Notes under the pieces: generated by a model
Seen by the model: the letters and a program-made list of their open reading frames with translations, nothing else
Told to the model about the DNA's origin: nothing
Database searches by the model: none
In this document: positions 1 to 8,423 of the stretch, in pieces
Position numbering within the stretch: the first letter of the stretch is position 1
Layout of the letters: each line of letters starts with the position of its first letter
Translations under genes and position numbers: made by a program
NCBI GenBank assembly: GCA_030428695.1
Contig: JAUIEM010000051.1
Span: 1-33,448 of the forward strand
Direction: 5' to 3'
Length of the DNA stretch: 33,448 bases
DNA from: a bacterium
GTDB lineage: Bacteria > Planctomycetota > J058 > JAJDCP01

Positions 1-441
1 TTCCTCGGAGGCGTGGCCTCGCTGAGGCTTGCTCCGCTATCAGCACACCCAACAAATGCAGTCCTCCACCTCCCCCGCTCGTTCCTCGCGGGAAGGTGTT
101 CGGCCGCAGCGGCCGCGACCTCCTCGTTCCTCGGAGGCGTGGCCTCGCTGAGGCTTGCTCCGCTATCAGCACACCCAACAAATGCAGTCCTCCACCTCCC
201 CCGCTCGTTCCTCGCGGGAAGGTGTTCGGCCGCAGCGGCCGCGACCTCCTCGTTCCTCGGAGGCGTGGCCTCGCTGAGGCTTGCTCCGCTATCAGCACAC
301 CCAACAAATGCAGTCCTCCACCTCCCCCGCTCGTTCCTCGCGGGAAGGTGTTCGGCCGCAGCGGCCGCGACCTCCTCGTGCCTCGGAGGCGTGGCCTCGC
401 TGACACTTGCTCCGCTATCAGCATCCCCACCCAACAAATGC
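1..441. repeat. 126-bp tandem repeat array, about 3.5 copies, cut by the window edge
   Basis: Near-identical 126-bp units begin at about 1, 127, 253 and 379. The last copy is diverged and decays after about 441. A complete unit holds four small palindromes: a cctcc/ggagg hairpin (119-137, recurring at 245 and 371), a gcctc/gaggc hairpin with loop GCT (16-28), a cccgc/gcggg hairpin (74-92, recurring at 200 and 326), and a cggccg/cggccg hairpin with loop CAG (101-115). The first and third types share the loop TCGTTCCTC; the copy at 371 has TCGTGCCTC. Because 126 is a multiple of three, several frames stay open through the array, but there is no ribosome-binding site and the hairpins explain the sequence better than a protein would. 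The array probably continues to the left of the window. Confidence 0.93.
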
Positions 442-445
442 GAGA

Positions 446-468
446 CCCGGTCAAGATTGTTGACCGGG
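446..468. repeat. Perfect 9-bp hairpin after the tandem array
   Basis: The arm cccggtcaa (446-454) and the arm ttgaccggg (460-468) pair perfectly around the 5-nt loop gattg. No T-run follows closely on either strand, so a simple intrinsic terminator is unlikely. It lies just beyond the decaying repeat array. It may be the outer boundary of the repeat element or an unrelated structure. Confidence 0.6.
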
Positions 469-582
469 CTGAAGAAGAGACGGGCAGGAGTGGGGAAGAA
501 ACCAGGCAGTGGGGGGAAGTGGCTTCGCTGGTTAATACTATCGGTGATTCACTAGATATTTGCCATGTAAATTAAGTTTTTT
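469..582. other. Gene-free spacer with an AT-rich island
   Basis: Positions 530-582 are only about a quarter G+C, against about 70% around them. The island ends in eight consecutive T at 575-582, directly next to the stop codon of the aldo/keto reductase gene. Read on the minus strand this is an A-run, so it cannot be the U-tract of a terminator for that gene. On the plus strand I find no stable hairpin directly before the T-run. No gene is visible here. Confidence 0.5.
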
Positions 583-1548
583 TTAGCCTTCTTTCGCAAC
601 CTCCACCGCTGCGAGGACTTCCTCCGGCAGCGGCCCGAAATCACGGGCCGCGGCGTTCTCCTCGAGCTGGGCGGGGGTCTTGCAGCCGGGGATGGGGATC
701 GCCAGCGGGCTCTGCGCCCAGATCCAGCCGAGCGCCGCCTGGGCCAGGCTGCGGCCGTCGCTGCAGAGCGCCGGGGCGAGGGCGCGCAGGCGGCGCAGGG
801 TCTCGGCCTGGCGGCCGTCGCGCAGGTTCCAGCCGAAGCGCCGGCGCATGTCCTCGGGCGGGAAGTGGTGGTCGGGGCGGTGCTTGCCGGTCAGGAGCCC
901 CATGCCGAGGGGTCGGCGGGCCAGGCAGGCGAGGTCGAGGCGCTCGCACCAGGCGAGCAGCGCGGGGTCGCGGCGGAACAGGTGCAGCTGCTGGGGCACG
1001 GCGGTGCAGCGCCGCGCTCCGTCCAGCCACGGCTCCAGGCGGGCGAGGTCCTCGGTGCACCAGGCGTACCAGCCGATCTTGCCGGCGTCGACGAGGTCCT
1101 CGAGGGCGGCGCGCAGGTCGAGGGCGCGGGTGGGCTCGAGGTCGTAGAGGTGCAGCTGGTAGAGGTCGATGCGCTCGCGCCGCAGGCGCTGGAGGCTCGC
1201 CTCACAGGCCGCGCGCACCTGCTCCGGGCGGGTGATGCGGCCGGTGACGGTGCGGGACTCCTCGTCGAAGGTGTAGCCGAACTTGCTCGCGACCACGACG
1301 CCCTCGCGGTCGCCGACCACCTCGCCGAGCAGGCGTTCGGCGTGGCCGCAGCCGTACACGTCGGAGACATCGAACAGGCGGATGCCGAGCTCGAGGGCGC
1401 GGCGCAGGGTCGCGCGGGAGGTGGCGTCGGCGACCGGCCCGTAGCCCATCCAGCCGTCGCCGTCGCGGAACGGGCCGCCGATCGCCCAGCAGCCCATGCC
1501 GAGGCTGCCGACGTCGAGGCCGCTGCGGCCGAGGGTGCGCGACTCCAT
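583..1548 (-). CDS. Aldo/keto reductase
   Basis: This is a 321-residue NAD(P)H-dependent oxidoreductase with the expected (beta/alpha)8-barrel length. The family reduces aldehydes and ketones to alcohols in the cytoplasm. The catalytic tetrad is visible: D60 and Y65 in the FDVSDVYGCGHAE motif, K89 in ASKFGY, and H133 in LYQLHLYD. The N-terminal TLGRSGLDVGSLGMGCW segment is typical of the branch that resembles YghZ and Kv-beta. The ATG directly follows the TGA of the upstream gene, with no spacing, so the two are probably translationally coupled. It is the last gene of the sigma/kinase/membrane-protein operon. The substrate cannot be read from the sequence. Confidence 0.93.
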   Translation of the reverse strand: MESRTLGRSGLDVGSLGMGCWAIGGPFRDGDGWMGYGPVADATSRATLRRALELGIRLFDVSDVYGCGHAERLLGEVVGDREGVVVASKFGYTFDEESRTVTGRITRPEQVRAACEASLQRLRRERIDLYQLHLYDLEPTRALDLRAALEDLVDAGKIGWYAWCTEDLARLEPWLDGARRCTAVPQQLHLFRRDPALLAWCERLDLACLARRPLGMGLLTGKHRPDHHFPPEDMRRRFGWNLRDGRQAETLRRLRALAPALCSDGRSLAQAALGWIWAQSPLAIPIPGCKTPAQLEENAAARDFGPLPEEVLAAVEVAKEG

Positions 1549-3180
1549 TCAGGGTCCCCCCAGGCCGTGGGCGGCCTCTTCCCCGGCCGCTCCCAGGGGC
1601 ACGCCGCGGGCACGCAGCGCGCCGAGGATGGGGCCGGCCAGCGGCGGGGCGTGCCGGGCGGCGATGACCAGGTCCGGGGGGGCGAACACCTCTGTATGGC
1701 CCGCCTCGAGCGCCTCGGCGTAGAGCGGCAGGAGGCGCTCGACCGCGCCGAGCTCGCGCCAGTAGCCGAGCAGCCGGGGCCAGACCCACCAGCTCGCTTC
1801 CGGACGCGCGCGCACCGCGCTCTCGAGCAGCGGGGCGGCCGCGGCGACCTCGCCCTCGGCGTGCAGGATCCGCGCCAGGGTGATCGCCGGAGCGTACTGG
1901 AAGCGGGCGGCCAGGGCCGCGCGGCCGCGCTCGATGGCCTCCGCCCCGCGGCCCTGGCGCTCGAGGGCCGCGAGGTACAGGCTGAGCGGCTTCTCGGCGG
2001 CGGGGAAGCGCGCGTGCATGCGGGCGTAGAAGGCGACCGGGTGGCGCGCCTCCGCCGCCCGCAGCGCGGTCAGGCCGGCCAGGGTCAGGAGCCCGACGCC
2101 GAGCCCGACGCGGGCGCTCCGCGGCAGACGCCGGGTCGCGCCCGCCAGCAGGCCGGCGAGACCGACGGCCGGCAGCAGCAGGAAGCGGGGGGCTGCGATC
2201 GCGCCGATCGGGATCAGGTTCGAGACCGGGAACAGGGCGAGCAGCGCCCAGGCGGCCCAGGGCTCGCGGCGCAGGCGTACGACCGCCAGACCGAGCAGGC
2301 CGAGGCCGGCGCACAGCCCGGGCAGACAGCGCCAGTCCCAGCCGCCGAAGGCGAGGTAGGCGTAGTCGAAGGAGGGGAAGACCGGCGCGAGCAGCAGCTC
2401 GACGTAGGCCGTGCCCGCCCGCAGCACCACCGGCAGCCGCTCGAGCAGGCTCGTCCCGGCCAGGGGCGTGAAGGCGCGCGGGGTGGCGACGCCGCCGACG
2501 ACCGCGGCGCGCAGGGCGAGGACCGCCCCGAGCCCGAGGGCCAGGCCCGCGAACGGTGCGATCAGCCGCTTCCAGGGCAGATCCCGGCGCGCCGCCGGGG
2601 CGAGGGCGAGGACGGCGAGCATCGGCGCGGCGAAGAAGCCGGTCTCCTTGGCCAGGGCCGCGAGCGCCGCGGCGGCGATCATCAGCAGCCAGCGCCGCTG
2701 CAGGAAGGCGAGGGCGGCGGCGAGCACGCCGAGGGTGGCGAGGCCGTCGGCGCGCCCGACCAGCACGATCTGGGCGTCGGCGAGGGCCGCGTGGCAGGCG
2801 AAGAAGGCCGCCCCCCACCAGGCGCCGCGGGAGGCCCCGGGCCGATCCCCCGCGAAGCGCCGCAGCAGCAGGAAGAGCAGCAGGGTGTTGGCGACGTGGA
2901 TGAGGATGTTCAGCGCGCGCTGGATGCCCGGCCCCGCCCCGAGCCGCCGGAGCACCGCGAAGCTCGCCAGGCTGAGGGGCCGGTACAGGCCGAGCTGCCA
3001 GGGTCCGGAGCCGGCGCGCCAGTAGTCGACGCACAGCTCCCGGGGGCCCGCCTCGGCCAGGCCGGGGTCGAGCACCACGTTGCGGTCGTCCTGCAGGAAG
3101 GCCCCCGGCAGCCCGCAGCACAGCGGCAGGGCGGCGAGCGCGAGCAGGCCGAGCAGGCTGCCCGTCGGACGCGGGCTCAC
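1549..3180 (-). CDS. Polytopic membrane protein, GT-C/TMTC-like glycosyltransferase candidate with TPR-like tail
   Basis: The protein has 543 residues. About ten hydrophobic segments run from residue 8 to 372, and a soluble alpha-helical C-terminal region (about 380-543) looks like degenerate tetratricopeptide repeats. An acidic pair (D31-D32, FLQDDRN) follows the first membrane segment. Together with YRPLS (66-70) and AKET (177-180), it resembles the first-loop signature of dolichol/polyprenol-phosphate-dependent GT-C enzymes of the PMT/TMTC type. By that analogy it would transfer a sugar to proteins or lipids on the outer face of the membrane (inference). The start is GTG at 3180, with GAGG five bases upstream and 16 bp after the kinase stop codon. 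It could instead be a membrane TPR protein without enzymatic activity. Confidence 0.8.
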   Translation of the reverse strand: MSPRPTGSLLGLLALAALPLCCGLPGAFLQDDRNVVLDPGLAEAGPRELCVDYWRAGSGPWQLGLYRPLSLASFAVLRRLGAGPGIQRALNILIHVANTLLLFLLLRRFAGDRPGASRGAWWGAAFFACHAALADAQIVLVGRADGLATLGVLAAALAFLQRRWLLMIAAAALAALAKETGFFAAPMLAVLALAPAARRDLPWKRLIAPFAGLALGLGAVLALRAAVVGGVATPRAFTPLAGTSLLERLPVVLRAGTAYVELLLAPVFPSFDYAYLAFGGWDWRCLPGLCAGLGLLGLAVVRLRREPWAAWALLALFPVSNLIPIGAIAAPRFLLLPAVGLAGLLAGATRRLPRSARVGLGVGLLTLAGLTALRAAEARHPVAFYARMHARFPAAEKPLSLYLAALERQGRGAEAIERGRAALAARFQYAPAITLARILHAEGEVAAAAPLLESAVRARPEASWWVWPRLLGYWRELGAVERLLPLYAEALEAGHTEVFAPPDLVIAARHAPPLAGPILGALRARGVPLGAAGEEAAHGLGGP

Positions 3181-3196
3181 CGGGGCCTCGCGTGCA

Positions 3197-4822
3197 TCAG
3201 CGCGCGGTCAACAGCACGGGGGATGGCATCGTCGCGCGCGTGTCCTCGGCGACCGGCTCGGGCAGCGGGCGGTGCTGCTTCCACCAGCGCCGCGACTGCT
3301 CGCTCCGCCAGGGGCTGGAGAGCTGGCAGTCCGCGAGCCGTTCGTCGAGCTCGAGGGCGCTCTGGGGACGGTCGGCGGGGTCTTTGGCCAGGCAGCTGAG
3401 CACGAGCTGCTCGAGGTCGGCGGGGATCTCGGTCCCGGCCTTGTCCGACGGGGGCACCGGCTCGGTCTTCATGTGGTCGACCATCATGTGGAAGGAGCTC
3501 TTCTGCTCGAAGACCAGCCTGCCGGTCAACAGGAAGTAGGCGACGCAGCCGAGGGCGTAGATGTCCGCCCGGTGGTCGACGGGCTGGTAGCCGTCGGCCT
3601 GCTCGGGCGCCATGTAGGCCGGGGTGCCGACCACGATCCCGCGCTGGGTCAGGCGCGCGTCGGTGTCGTCGGGCCGCTTGCGCTTGTCACAGGCGACCAG
3701 GCCGAAGTCGAGGATCTTGAGGAAGTCGTCGACCATGCCGACCCGGCACACGAACATGTTCGCCGGCTTGATGTCGCGGTGGACCATGCCCGCCGCGTGG
3801 GCCTCGGCCAGGGAGGCGCAGGCCTGGCGCAGGACGTGGATCACCCGCCCTGGCGGCAGCGCCCCGTGGCGCATCACCAGCGACTCGAGGTCGACCCCCT
3901 GCAGGAGCTCCATCACGTAGTAGAAGCTGCCCTCGGCGGTGATCCCGAAGTCGTACAGCCCGACCGTATGCGGCGAGCTGAGCTGCGCGGTCGCGCGCGC
4001 CTCGCGCTCGAAGCGCTGGAGCGACTCTTCGGCGGTGCCGTCGCCGCCGGCGTCGAGCAGGCTCGGCTTGATCACCTTGACCGCCGCGGGCCGCGCGAGC
4101 ATGCGGTGCTCGGCCCGCCACACCTCGCCCATGCCGCCGGCGCCGAGCTTCTCGACCAGCTGGTAGCTGCCGAGGGCCTTGGCCTGCTTCTCGGCCCGGC
4201 CCCGCATCCGGCTGATGCGCAGGATGATCATCACCGGGAGCAGCGTCAGCGCGGCGACGATGTAGTTCGGCAGGAAGGTGCTGACCAGCGTCGCGGTCGG
4301 CGGCCAGGCGTGGCCGTGCCAGGCCATCCAGCCCGTGAACATCGCGACCGGCACCGTCGCGCAGAGGAGCGCGCTGATCAGGTTCTTCAGTGGGCAGGCC
4401 GGCGCGACGATCGGGATCAGCAGGATCCACAACGCGAGCCAGGAGATGCTGTGCATCGCCGGCTGCAGCATCACGTCGTTGGCGTAGGCCGTGTAGCTGA
4501 TCATCACCGCGCCGAGGAGCTGGTAGACGCGCGTGAGGGAGAGGATGCGGCGCGGGCACATCGCGCTCTTCGTCAGGCCGTACAGGCCGAGCGAGAGCGC
4601 GACCACGGAGAGCTGGGAGACGCGCGCGGAGAACAGGTTCGGCGGCGCCTCCCAGCCGAGGAGATCGAAGAACAGCAGGGTGGTGCCGAAGACCACGGCC
4701 GACAGCGCGGCCATGCCGAGACCGAACAGCTCGATCCGGTGCCGGCTCTCGACGAAGAAGCCGGTGTCCATTCCGTGGCTGGAGCCGCCCGCCACTTTGT
4801 CGGGGCATTCGAGCGCTGGCAT
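3197..4822 (-). CDS. Membrane-anchored serine/threonine protein kinase
   Basis: This 541-residue Hanks-type kinase has an unusual order: about six membrane segments (residues 31-203) come first and the kinase domain follows (about 220-500). The glycine loop is KLGAGGMGEVW (225-235), the ATP-binding lysine is K249 (AAVKV), the catalytic loop is HRDIKPAN with D350, DFG is at 372-374, and APE at 405-407. All key residues are present, so it should be active. The ATG at 4822 has GGAGG seven bases upstream. The reading frame stays open further upstream, but that part only mirrors the sigma gene and is not coding. It follows the sigma gene by 110 bp and probably acts in the same signalling pathway. 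The six-helix N-terminal domain may be a sensor. Confidence 0.94.
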   Translation of the reverse strand: MPALECPDKVAGGSSHGMDTGFFVESRHRIELFGLGMAALSAVVFGTTLLFFDLLGWEAPPNLFSARVSQLSVVALSLGLYGLTKSAMCPRRILSLTRVYQLLGAVMISYTAYANDVMLQPAMHSISWLALWILLIPIVAPACPLKNLISALLCATVPVAMFTGWMAWHGHAWPPTATLVSTFLPNYIVAALTLLPVMIILRISRMRGRAEKQAKALGSYQLVEKLGAGGMGEVWRAEHRMLARPAAVKVIKPSLLDAGGDGTAEESLQRFEREARATAQLSSPHTVGLYDFGITAEGSFYYVMELLQGVDLESLVMRHGALPPGRVIHVLRQACASLAEAHAAGMVHRDIKPANMFVCRVGMVDDFLKILDFGLVACDKRKRPDDTDARLTQRGIVVGTPAYMAPEQADGYQPVDHRADIYALGCVAYFLLTGRLVFEQKSSFHMMVDHMKTEPVPPSDKAGTEIPADLEQLVLSCLAKDPADRPQSALELDERLADCQLSSPWRSEQSRRWWKQHRPLPEPVAEDTRATMPSPVLLTAR

Positions 4823-4932
4823 CGCGATCCTCCGTTCCCCGCTCCTATGGTGCCAGGTTCGGGGGAGGAATCCAAGGGCGGTCGCTCGCCACCCCTGCGT
4901 GCGAAACGCGGGCGCAGCGGTGGAAGTTCCCT

Positions 4933-5772
4933 CTACGCCGCGGGCACGACCTCGAACAGGATCGCCTCGAGCCCCTCGCAGAGGTCCTTGCCGGCGGCGC
5001 TCGTCCGGCCGGGCAGGCGGGCGATCGCGCCGCGCATCGTCTCGAGCCAGGTCTCGAGGTCGCGGCGGGTGGCCGGATGGGCGACGCGCGCGACCTCCTC
5101 GCGCTGGCGCCGCGGCCGCGCCAGGGCACGCAACGCGCGCTCGGCGAGCGCCTTCCAGTCGAGGCCGGCCAGGCCTTCGCGGCGGGCGGGGAAGGTGTGC
5201 TCGAGCAGCCGGGCGACGATCTCCTGGCGGGCGGCGCTGACGACCGCGTGGGCGCTGCTGATCGGCATGCCGTGGGCGCTCGCGATCTCTTTCAGGGTCT
5301 TCTTGCCGAGCAGCCGGTCGGCGAGCACCGCGACATGCTCGGGGCGCTCGACGCGCTTCTGCTCGCACCACTCCCGCGCCGCCCCGAGCACCTCGGCGAC
5401 CAGGTCGATCGCCAGCGCCTCGTCGGCCGGCAGCTCTTCGGGCTCGGGGACCGCCTCGAGGGGCAGGGCGCGGCGGGCGCGGTGCAGGGCGAGGACGCGG
5501 TTGCGCACCACCCCGCACAGGTAGGCGCGGAACTTCCCGCGGTCGGGCAGATAGCGCTTGAACAGGTGCTTCTTGACGTCGAGCAGGATGTCCTCGACGA
5601 GATCTTCCCGGTCGCTCTCGGAGACCCAGCGGTAGCGCGAGGCGATCAGCAGCAGCAGCGGCTGCCGGTAACCCCACGCGTCCTGCCAGCTCGGCTCGTC
5701 GCCGGCGCGCAGGGCGGAGCAGGTGGTGTGCCAGATCGAGTCCACGGGTTTCTCGTCAGGGGACGTCTCCAT
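4933..5772 (-). CDS. ECF-like RNA polymerase sigma factor with long C-terminal extension
   Basis: The preferred start (ATG at 5772) gives 279 residues. Residues 25-100 match sigma region 2 (SWQDAWGYRQPLLLLIASRY, then ESDREDLVEDILLDVKKHL, then KFRAYLCGVVRNRVLALHR). Residues 145-190 form a region-4-like helix-turn-helix (LKEIASAHGMPISSAHAVVSAARQ). A further basic tail of about 90 residues makes it longer than the usual ECF factor of about 190 residues. The frame is open upstream to 5892, but that part is Arg-rich low complexity and was left out. The Shine-Dalgarno signal at 5772 is weak. It lies directly upstream of a membrane kinase on the same strand, a pairing common in Planctomycetota, and the kinase may control it (inference). 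Confidence 0.82.
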   Translation of the reverse strand: METSPDEKPVDSIWHTTCSALRAGDEPSWQDAWGYRQPLLLLIASRYRWVSESDREDLVEDILLDVKKHLFKRYLPDRGKFRAYLCGVVRNRVLALHRARRALPLEAVPEPEELPADEALAIDLVAEVLGAAREWCEQKRVERPEHVAVLADRLLGKKTLKEIASAHGMPISSAHAVVSAARQEIVARLLEHTFPARREGLAGLDWKALAERALRALARPRRQREEVARVAHPATRRDLETWLETMRGAIARLPGRTSAAGKDLCEGLEAILFEVVPAA

Positions 5773-6056
5773 TGTAGCACTCGGCGTCGGTTCCCGCTCC
5801 CTTCGCCTCGCTCCGACCGGGAGGCGTCGACGCGCGGGCGCGATCCTGCACGACCGCTTCCTCTGCGCGAACTTCAACCGCACCGAGACCAAGAAGCGTG
5901 GCCCGAAACCTCGCTCGCGAGACTTGCAGGGGTGGGTGCCTGCCTTCGCCCTGGACGACCTTGTGCTGCCCCGACCTGCGGAGTGGCTGCGCTGGAGAGA
6001 GCAGATCCTCCTGCCTTGCTTCCGACGTGGCTCTCAGCCGGGTGAATCCAACGGGC
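5773..6056. other. Intergenic region of 284 bp
   Basis: This region lies between two minus-strand genes. Open frames cross it on both strands, but none has a convincing ribosome-binding site, hydrophobic core or domain motif. A TACAAT hexamer on the minus strand overlaps the sigma-factor start codon, but it has no matching -35 box. I see no clear gene or structured RNA. Confidence 0.4.
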
Positions 6057-8000
6057 TCAGAAGAAGCCGCGGGGGCGAACGGTGCTGGACGGGGGCGCAC
6101 GGCGGCCCTTGAGCCCGAGGACCGAGCGCACCGACCGCGGTTCGGTCGACTCCGGTTCGCTCGACTCCTGCGAGGGGCCCTGCTCCGACGCCAGCTCGGA
6201 CATGATGTCGCCGAGCCCGTGGATCTTGGTGTGCGCCCGGAAAGCCGGCAGCATGACGTCCCGGTACCAGTCGAGCGAGCTCGGCACCATGCGCTGCACC
6301 GCCCTGAGTCCCAGGGTCTGGATCCCCTGGGAGATGTGCGAGACGATCTCCTGGGCGATGGCGATGCTGAAGCTGGGCGGGTGCCTGCGCTCGGTCCAGA
6401 AGGGATCTTCGTGCACGTAGACCGTGATCTGGCCTTTGCCGTGGTAGGAGAAGACGTGCCCGAAGAGCGTCAGGTACAGAAGCTCCTCCACCCGGCCGGT
6501 GTCGTCCAGGCGGATGCCGCACTGGTCGGTGTGGCTGGTCGCTGAGCGCATCTCGGTGATGACCTCGCGGTTCCGTTTGAGCTTGTAGTCGTCGATGTAG
6601 GCCTGGAAGTAGGAGATCGCGTTGCGTACCTCGCTGAGAGACGACAGCACGCCCGGCGTCAGCTCGGTCGGCACCGAGTCCGGGTAGGGCACCGCGGTGT
6701 TGCCGAAGGCCCTGTTGGCCGCGAAGTGGGTCAGCTCGTGGATCAGCGTGCCTTCCATCGACCTCTGGAGCATGACGCGGTCCTCTTCCGGCTCCTCGAG
6801 CAGGTAGGCGACCATGTCGAGGGGCTGGCCGATCGCCTTGCCGCAGAAGACGAGGGAGTTGTTGCGTGACTCGTAGGCACCGGCACCGCCCATGCCCGAG
6901 CGGCAACGGCCCGTCGTCGGAAAGTTGTCGAAGTACAGGCGCAGCTTCCAGTGGCCCTGCCGCCGAAAGCCGCGCGCGTCGGCGGCCGCCAGGTCGAGGA
7001 TGGGCTTGAACAGGTCGTTCGCGTACAGCGTCTCGAACGCCTGTCGCAGGCTCCGGGTCCCGTGCCGCAAGTAGCCCGCGGTGGCCTGCAGCAACGCCTC
7101 GACGGTGCTTTCGGCGTCGACGTTGCCCGTCGAGGACATGATGTTGGTCAGCCCTTCGAGGACGAACTCGGCTTTGCGCGTGTTGCGGCAGCGCGTGATG
7201 TCGATCGGGGTCCATCCCCAGGGCTGCACGGCGTTGTGGTCGAGCTCGTCCCGCAGCATCGCTTCGATCTGGTCGGTCGCCCCGTAGTAGGCACCGTAGC
7301 CGAAGAGGGTGAAACCGAGCCGGCTGCGCGCATTCTTCAAGAGGGGATCGGCGCGGATGTAGTCCGCGAGCTCGTCGTAGTCGCCGACCGAGACCTTCGA
7401 GAAGCACAGCTCGATGATCGCCGCCCGCCGCAGCTCCTGCACCGCGGGCCGACGCCCGCTGGACGAGCGGCCGCTGTCTGCCAGGTAGGTGTCGCAGGCA
7501 GCGATGATCGGGGGGAGGTCTCCGAGCCGGTAGTCGTGTTTGTTGCTGCGCGGGGCGTCGAGGCTGCCGAGGAGGGTGTCGATGGCCGTGATCTTGTTCC
7601 GGCGACCGGACACCGACGAGCGCTTCTTGAACAGGGCGGCGTCGAGGAAATTCGCGGTCGCGTACAGCTTGTAGTCGCCGTCGACCACCGCGTTGGTCAG
7701 CTCGACGGCGATCGCGCGGTCGAGGTCGCCGAGATGGTCGTAATCGACAACGTCATCGGAGACCTCGTGCGCCAGGAGACGTCTCATGCCGTCGTAGCCC
7801 GGGAAGCCCCGGCACATGAAGGGCAGCAGGAAGTCGAAGGTCTGTTCCCAGCACCAATCATCCAGGGTCTGGCCCGTCAGCCCCGGAGGACGGTTCCTGC
7901 GGAAGTCGACCTCCTCGGCGACGGCGGTGTAGGGTTTCTGCAAAGTCTGGAACGCGTCGAGGATGTACAGCTCGCGCAGACCATTGTTGACGGTCAGCAT
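6057..8000 (-). CDS. Large orphan protein with HELTH zinc-metalloprotease-like motif
   Basis: The protein has 647 residues. ATG at 8000 has GGAGG seven bases upstream; longer open sequence before it mirrors the PQQ gene and is not coding. H421-E-L-T-H425 sits in EGTLIHELTHFAANRAF, a typical HExxH zinc site inside a helix, followed by a conserved-looking GNTAVPYPD. A possible third ligand is E479 or E483 (NREVITEMRS), as in gluzincins; this assignment is inferred. The N-terminal 400 residues are mixed alpha-helical and match no family I know. They include DHNAVQPWGWTPIDITRC (254-271), which resembles a single ankyrin-like repeat. There is no signal peptide or membrane segment, so it is probably cytoplasmic, or exported by a specialised route. 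It stands alone between operons. Confidence 0.85.
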   Translation of the reverse strand: MLTVNNGLRELYILDAFQTLQKPYTAVAEEVDFRRNRPPGLTGQTLDDWCWEQTFDFLLPFMCRGFPGYDGMRRLLAHEVSDDVVDYDHLGDLDRAIAVELTNAVVDGDYKLYATANFLDAALFKKRSSVSGRRNKITAIDTLLGSLDAPRSNKHDYRLGDLPPIIAACDTYLADSGRSSSGRRPAVQELRRAAIIELCFSKVSVGDYDELADYIRADPLLKNARSRLGFTLFGYGAYYGATDQIEAMLRDELDHNAVQPWGWTPIDITRCRNTRKAEFVLEGLTNIMSSTGNVDAESTVEALLQATAGYLRHGTRSLRQAFETLYANDLFKPILDLAAADARGFRRQGHWKLRLYFDNFPTTGRCRSGMGGAGAYESRNNSLVFCGKAIGQPLDMVAYLLEEPEEDRVMLQRSMEGTLIHELTHFAANRAFGNTAVPYPDSVPTELTPGVLSSLSEVRNAISYFQAYIDDYKLKRNREVITEMRSATSHTDQCGIRLDDTGRVEELLYLTLFGHVFSYHGKGQITVYVHEDPFWTERRHPPSFSIAIAQEIVSHISQGIQTLGLRAVQRMVPSSLDWYRDVMLPAFRAHTKIHGLGDIMSELASEQGPSQESSEPESTEPRSVRSVLGLKGRRAPPSSTVRPRGFF

Positions 8001-8423
8001 AGGGTCGCCTCCGCAGAGGGGCTGCAGGGTGGAATAGAGCAGTAGGCAGATCCTAGCAAGAAACCCGTGGATGTACGAGGCGCCGTCGGGCCTCCCCCCC
8101 GCACAGGCTGGAACCGCCACCGGGCGGGCGGTTGCTCGCTGCACACGCTCGCGACGACGGCGCTCCTGGGCCGGCCTTCTCTGTGGAATCCGCTCGCACG
8201 ACCTCGCAGGCCTGCGTGCAGGATCCCCCGGATGGGAAACCCGCCGCGGCTGCGTCTGGCCGAGCCGTGCCCGGACGGCTACAATGGGCGGGCCGGCGCC
8301 GGGCTTCGACCCCCTCGAGCGCCGCGGCGACGAACTCCAGGCACCGATGGCGACGTCCGGGCCGCGCGTCCTGCCCCGACCACCCGCCCGTGCCTCGACC
8401 CGCACAACCCGTGAGGCCCCTGT
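8001..8423. other. Divergent intergenic region of 423 bp
   Basis: This is the shared upstream region of the HELTH gene (leftward) and the PQQ operon (rightward). A 7-bp hairpin (aaccgcc 8112-8118, ggcggtt 8127-8133, 8-nt loop) lies near the middle. A TACAAT hexamer at 8280-8285 could be a -10 box for the operon, but no good -35 is present. No coding region is credible here. Confidence 0.5.
8031..8059 (-). promoter_or_regulatory. Possible sigma-70-type promoter of the HELTH gene
   Basis: On the minus strand TTGCTA (8059-8054) and TATTCC (8036-8031) are separated by exactly 17 bp, about 30 bp before the ATG at 8000. Each hexamer has only a partial match to consensus, and such matches arise by chance, so this is weak. 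Confidence 0.25.

Noticed and set aside
1..441. CRISPR array
   Set aside because: Units are 126 bp and nearly identical throughout, with no short repeat/unique spacer alternation and no cas genes nearby.
13..575. Repetitive protein encoded by the tandem array
   Set aside because: Two frames stay open only because the 126-bp period is a multiple of three; there is no ribosome-binding site, and the hairpins explain the conservation better.
575..582. Terminator T-run for the aldo/keto reductase gene
   Set aside because: On the minus strand it is an A-run, and no adjacent stem is seen on the plus strand.
865..3399. Long plus-strand open frame across the aldo/keto reductase and membrane protein genes
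   Set aside because: Low-complexity antisense shadow; the minus-strand genes there have clear family motifs and start signals.
5767..5772. TACAAT as -10 box of the first sigma gene
   Set aside because: It overlaps the start codon and lacks a -35 partner; only a leaderless transcript would fit.
5723..6112. Short plus-strand gene in the 5.8-6.1 kb gap
   Set aside because: No ribosome-binding site, and it overlaps both minus-strand genes; composition looks non-coding.
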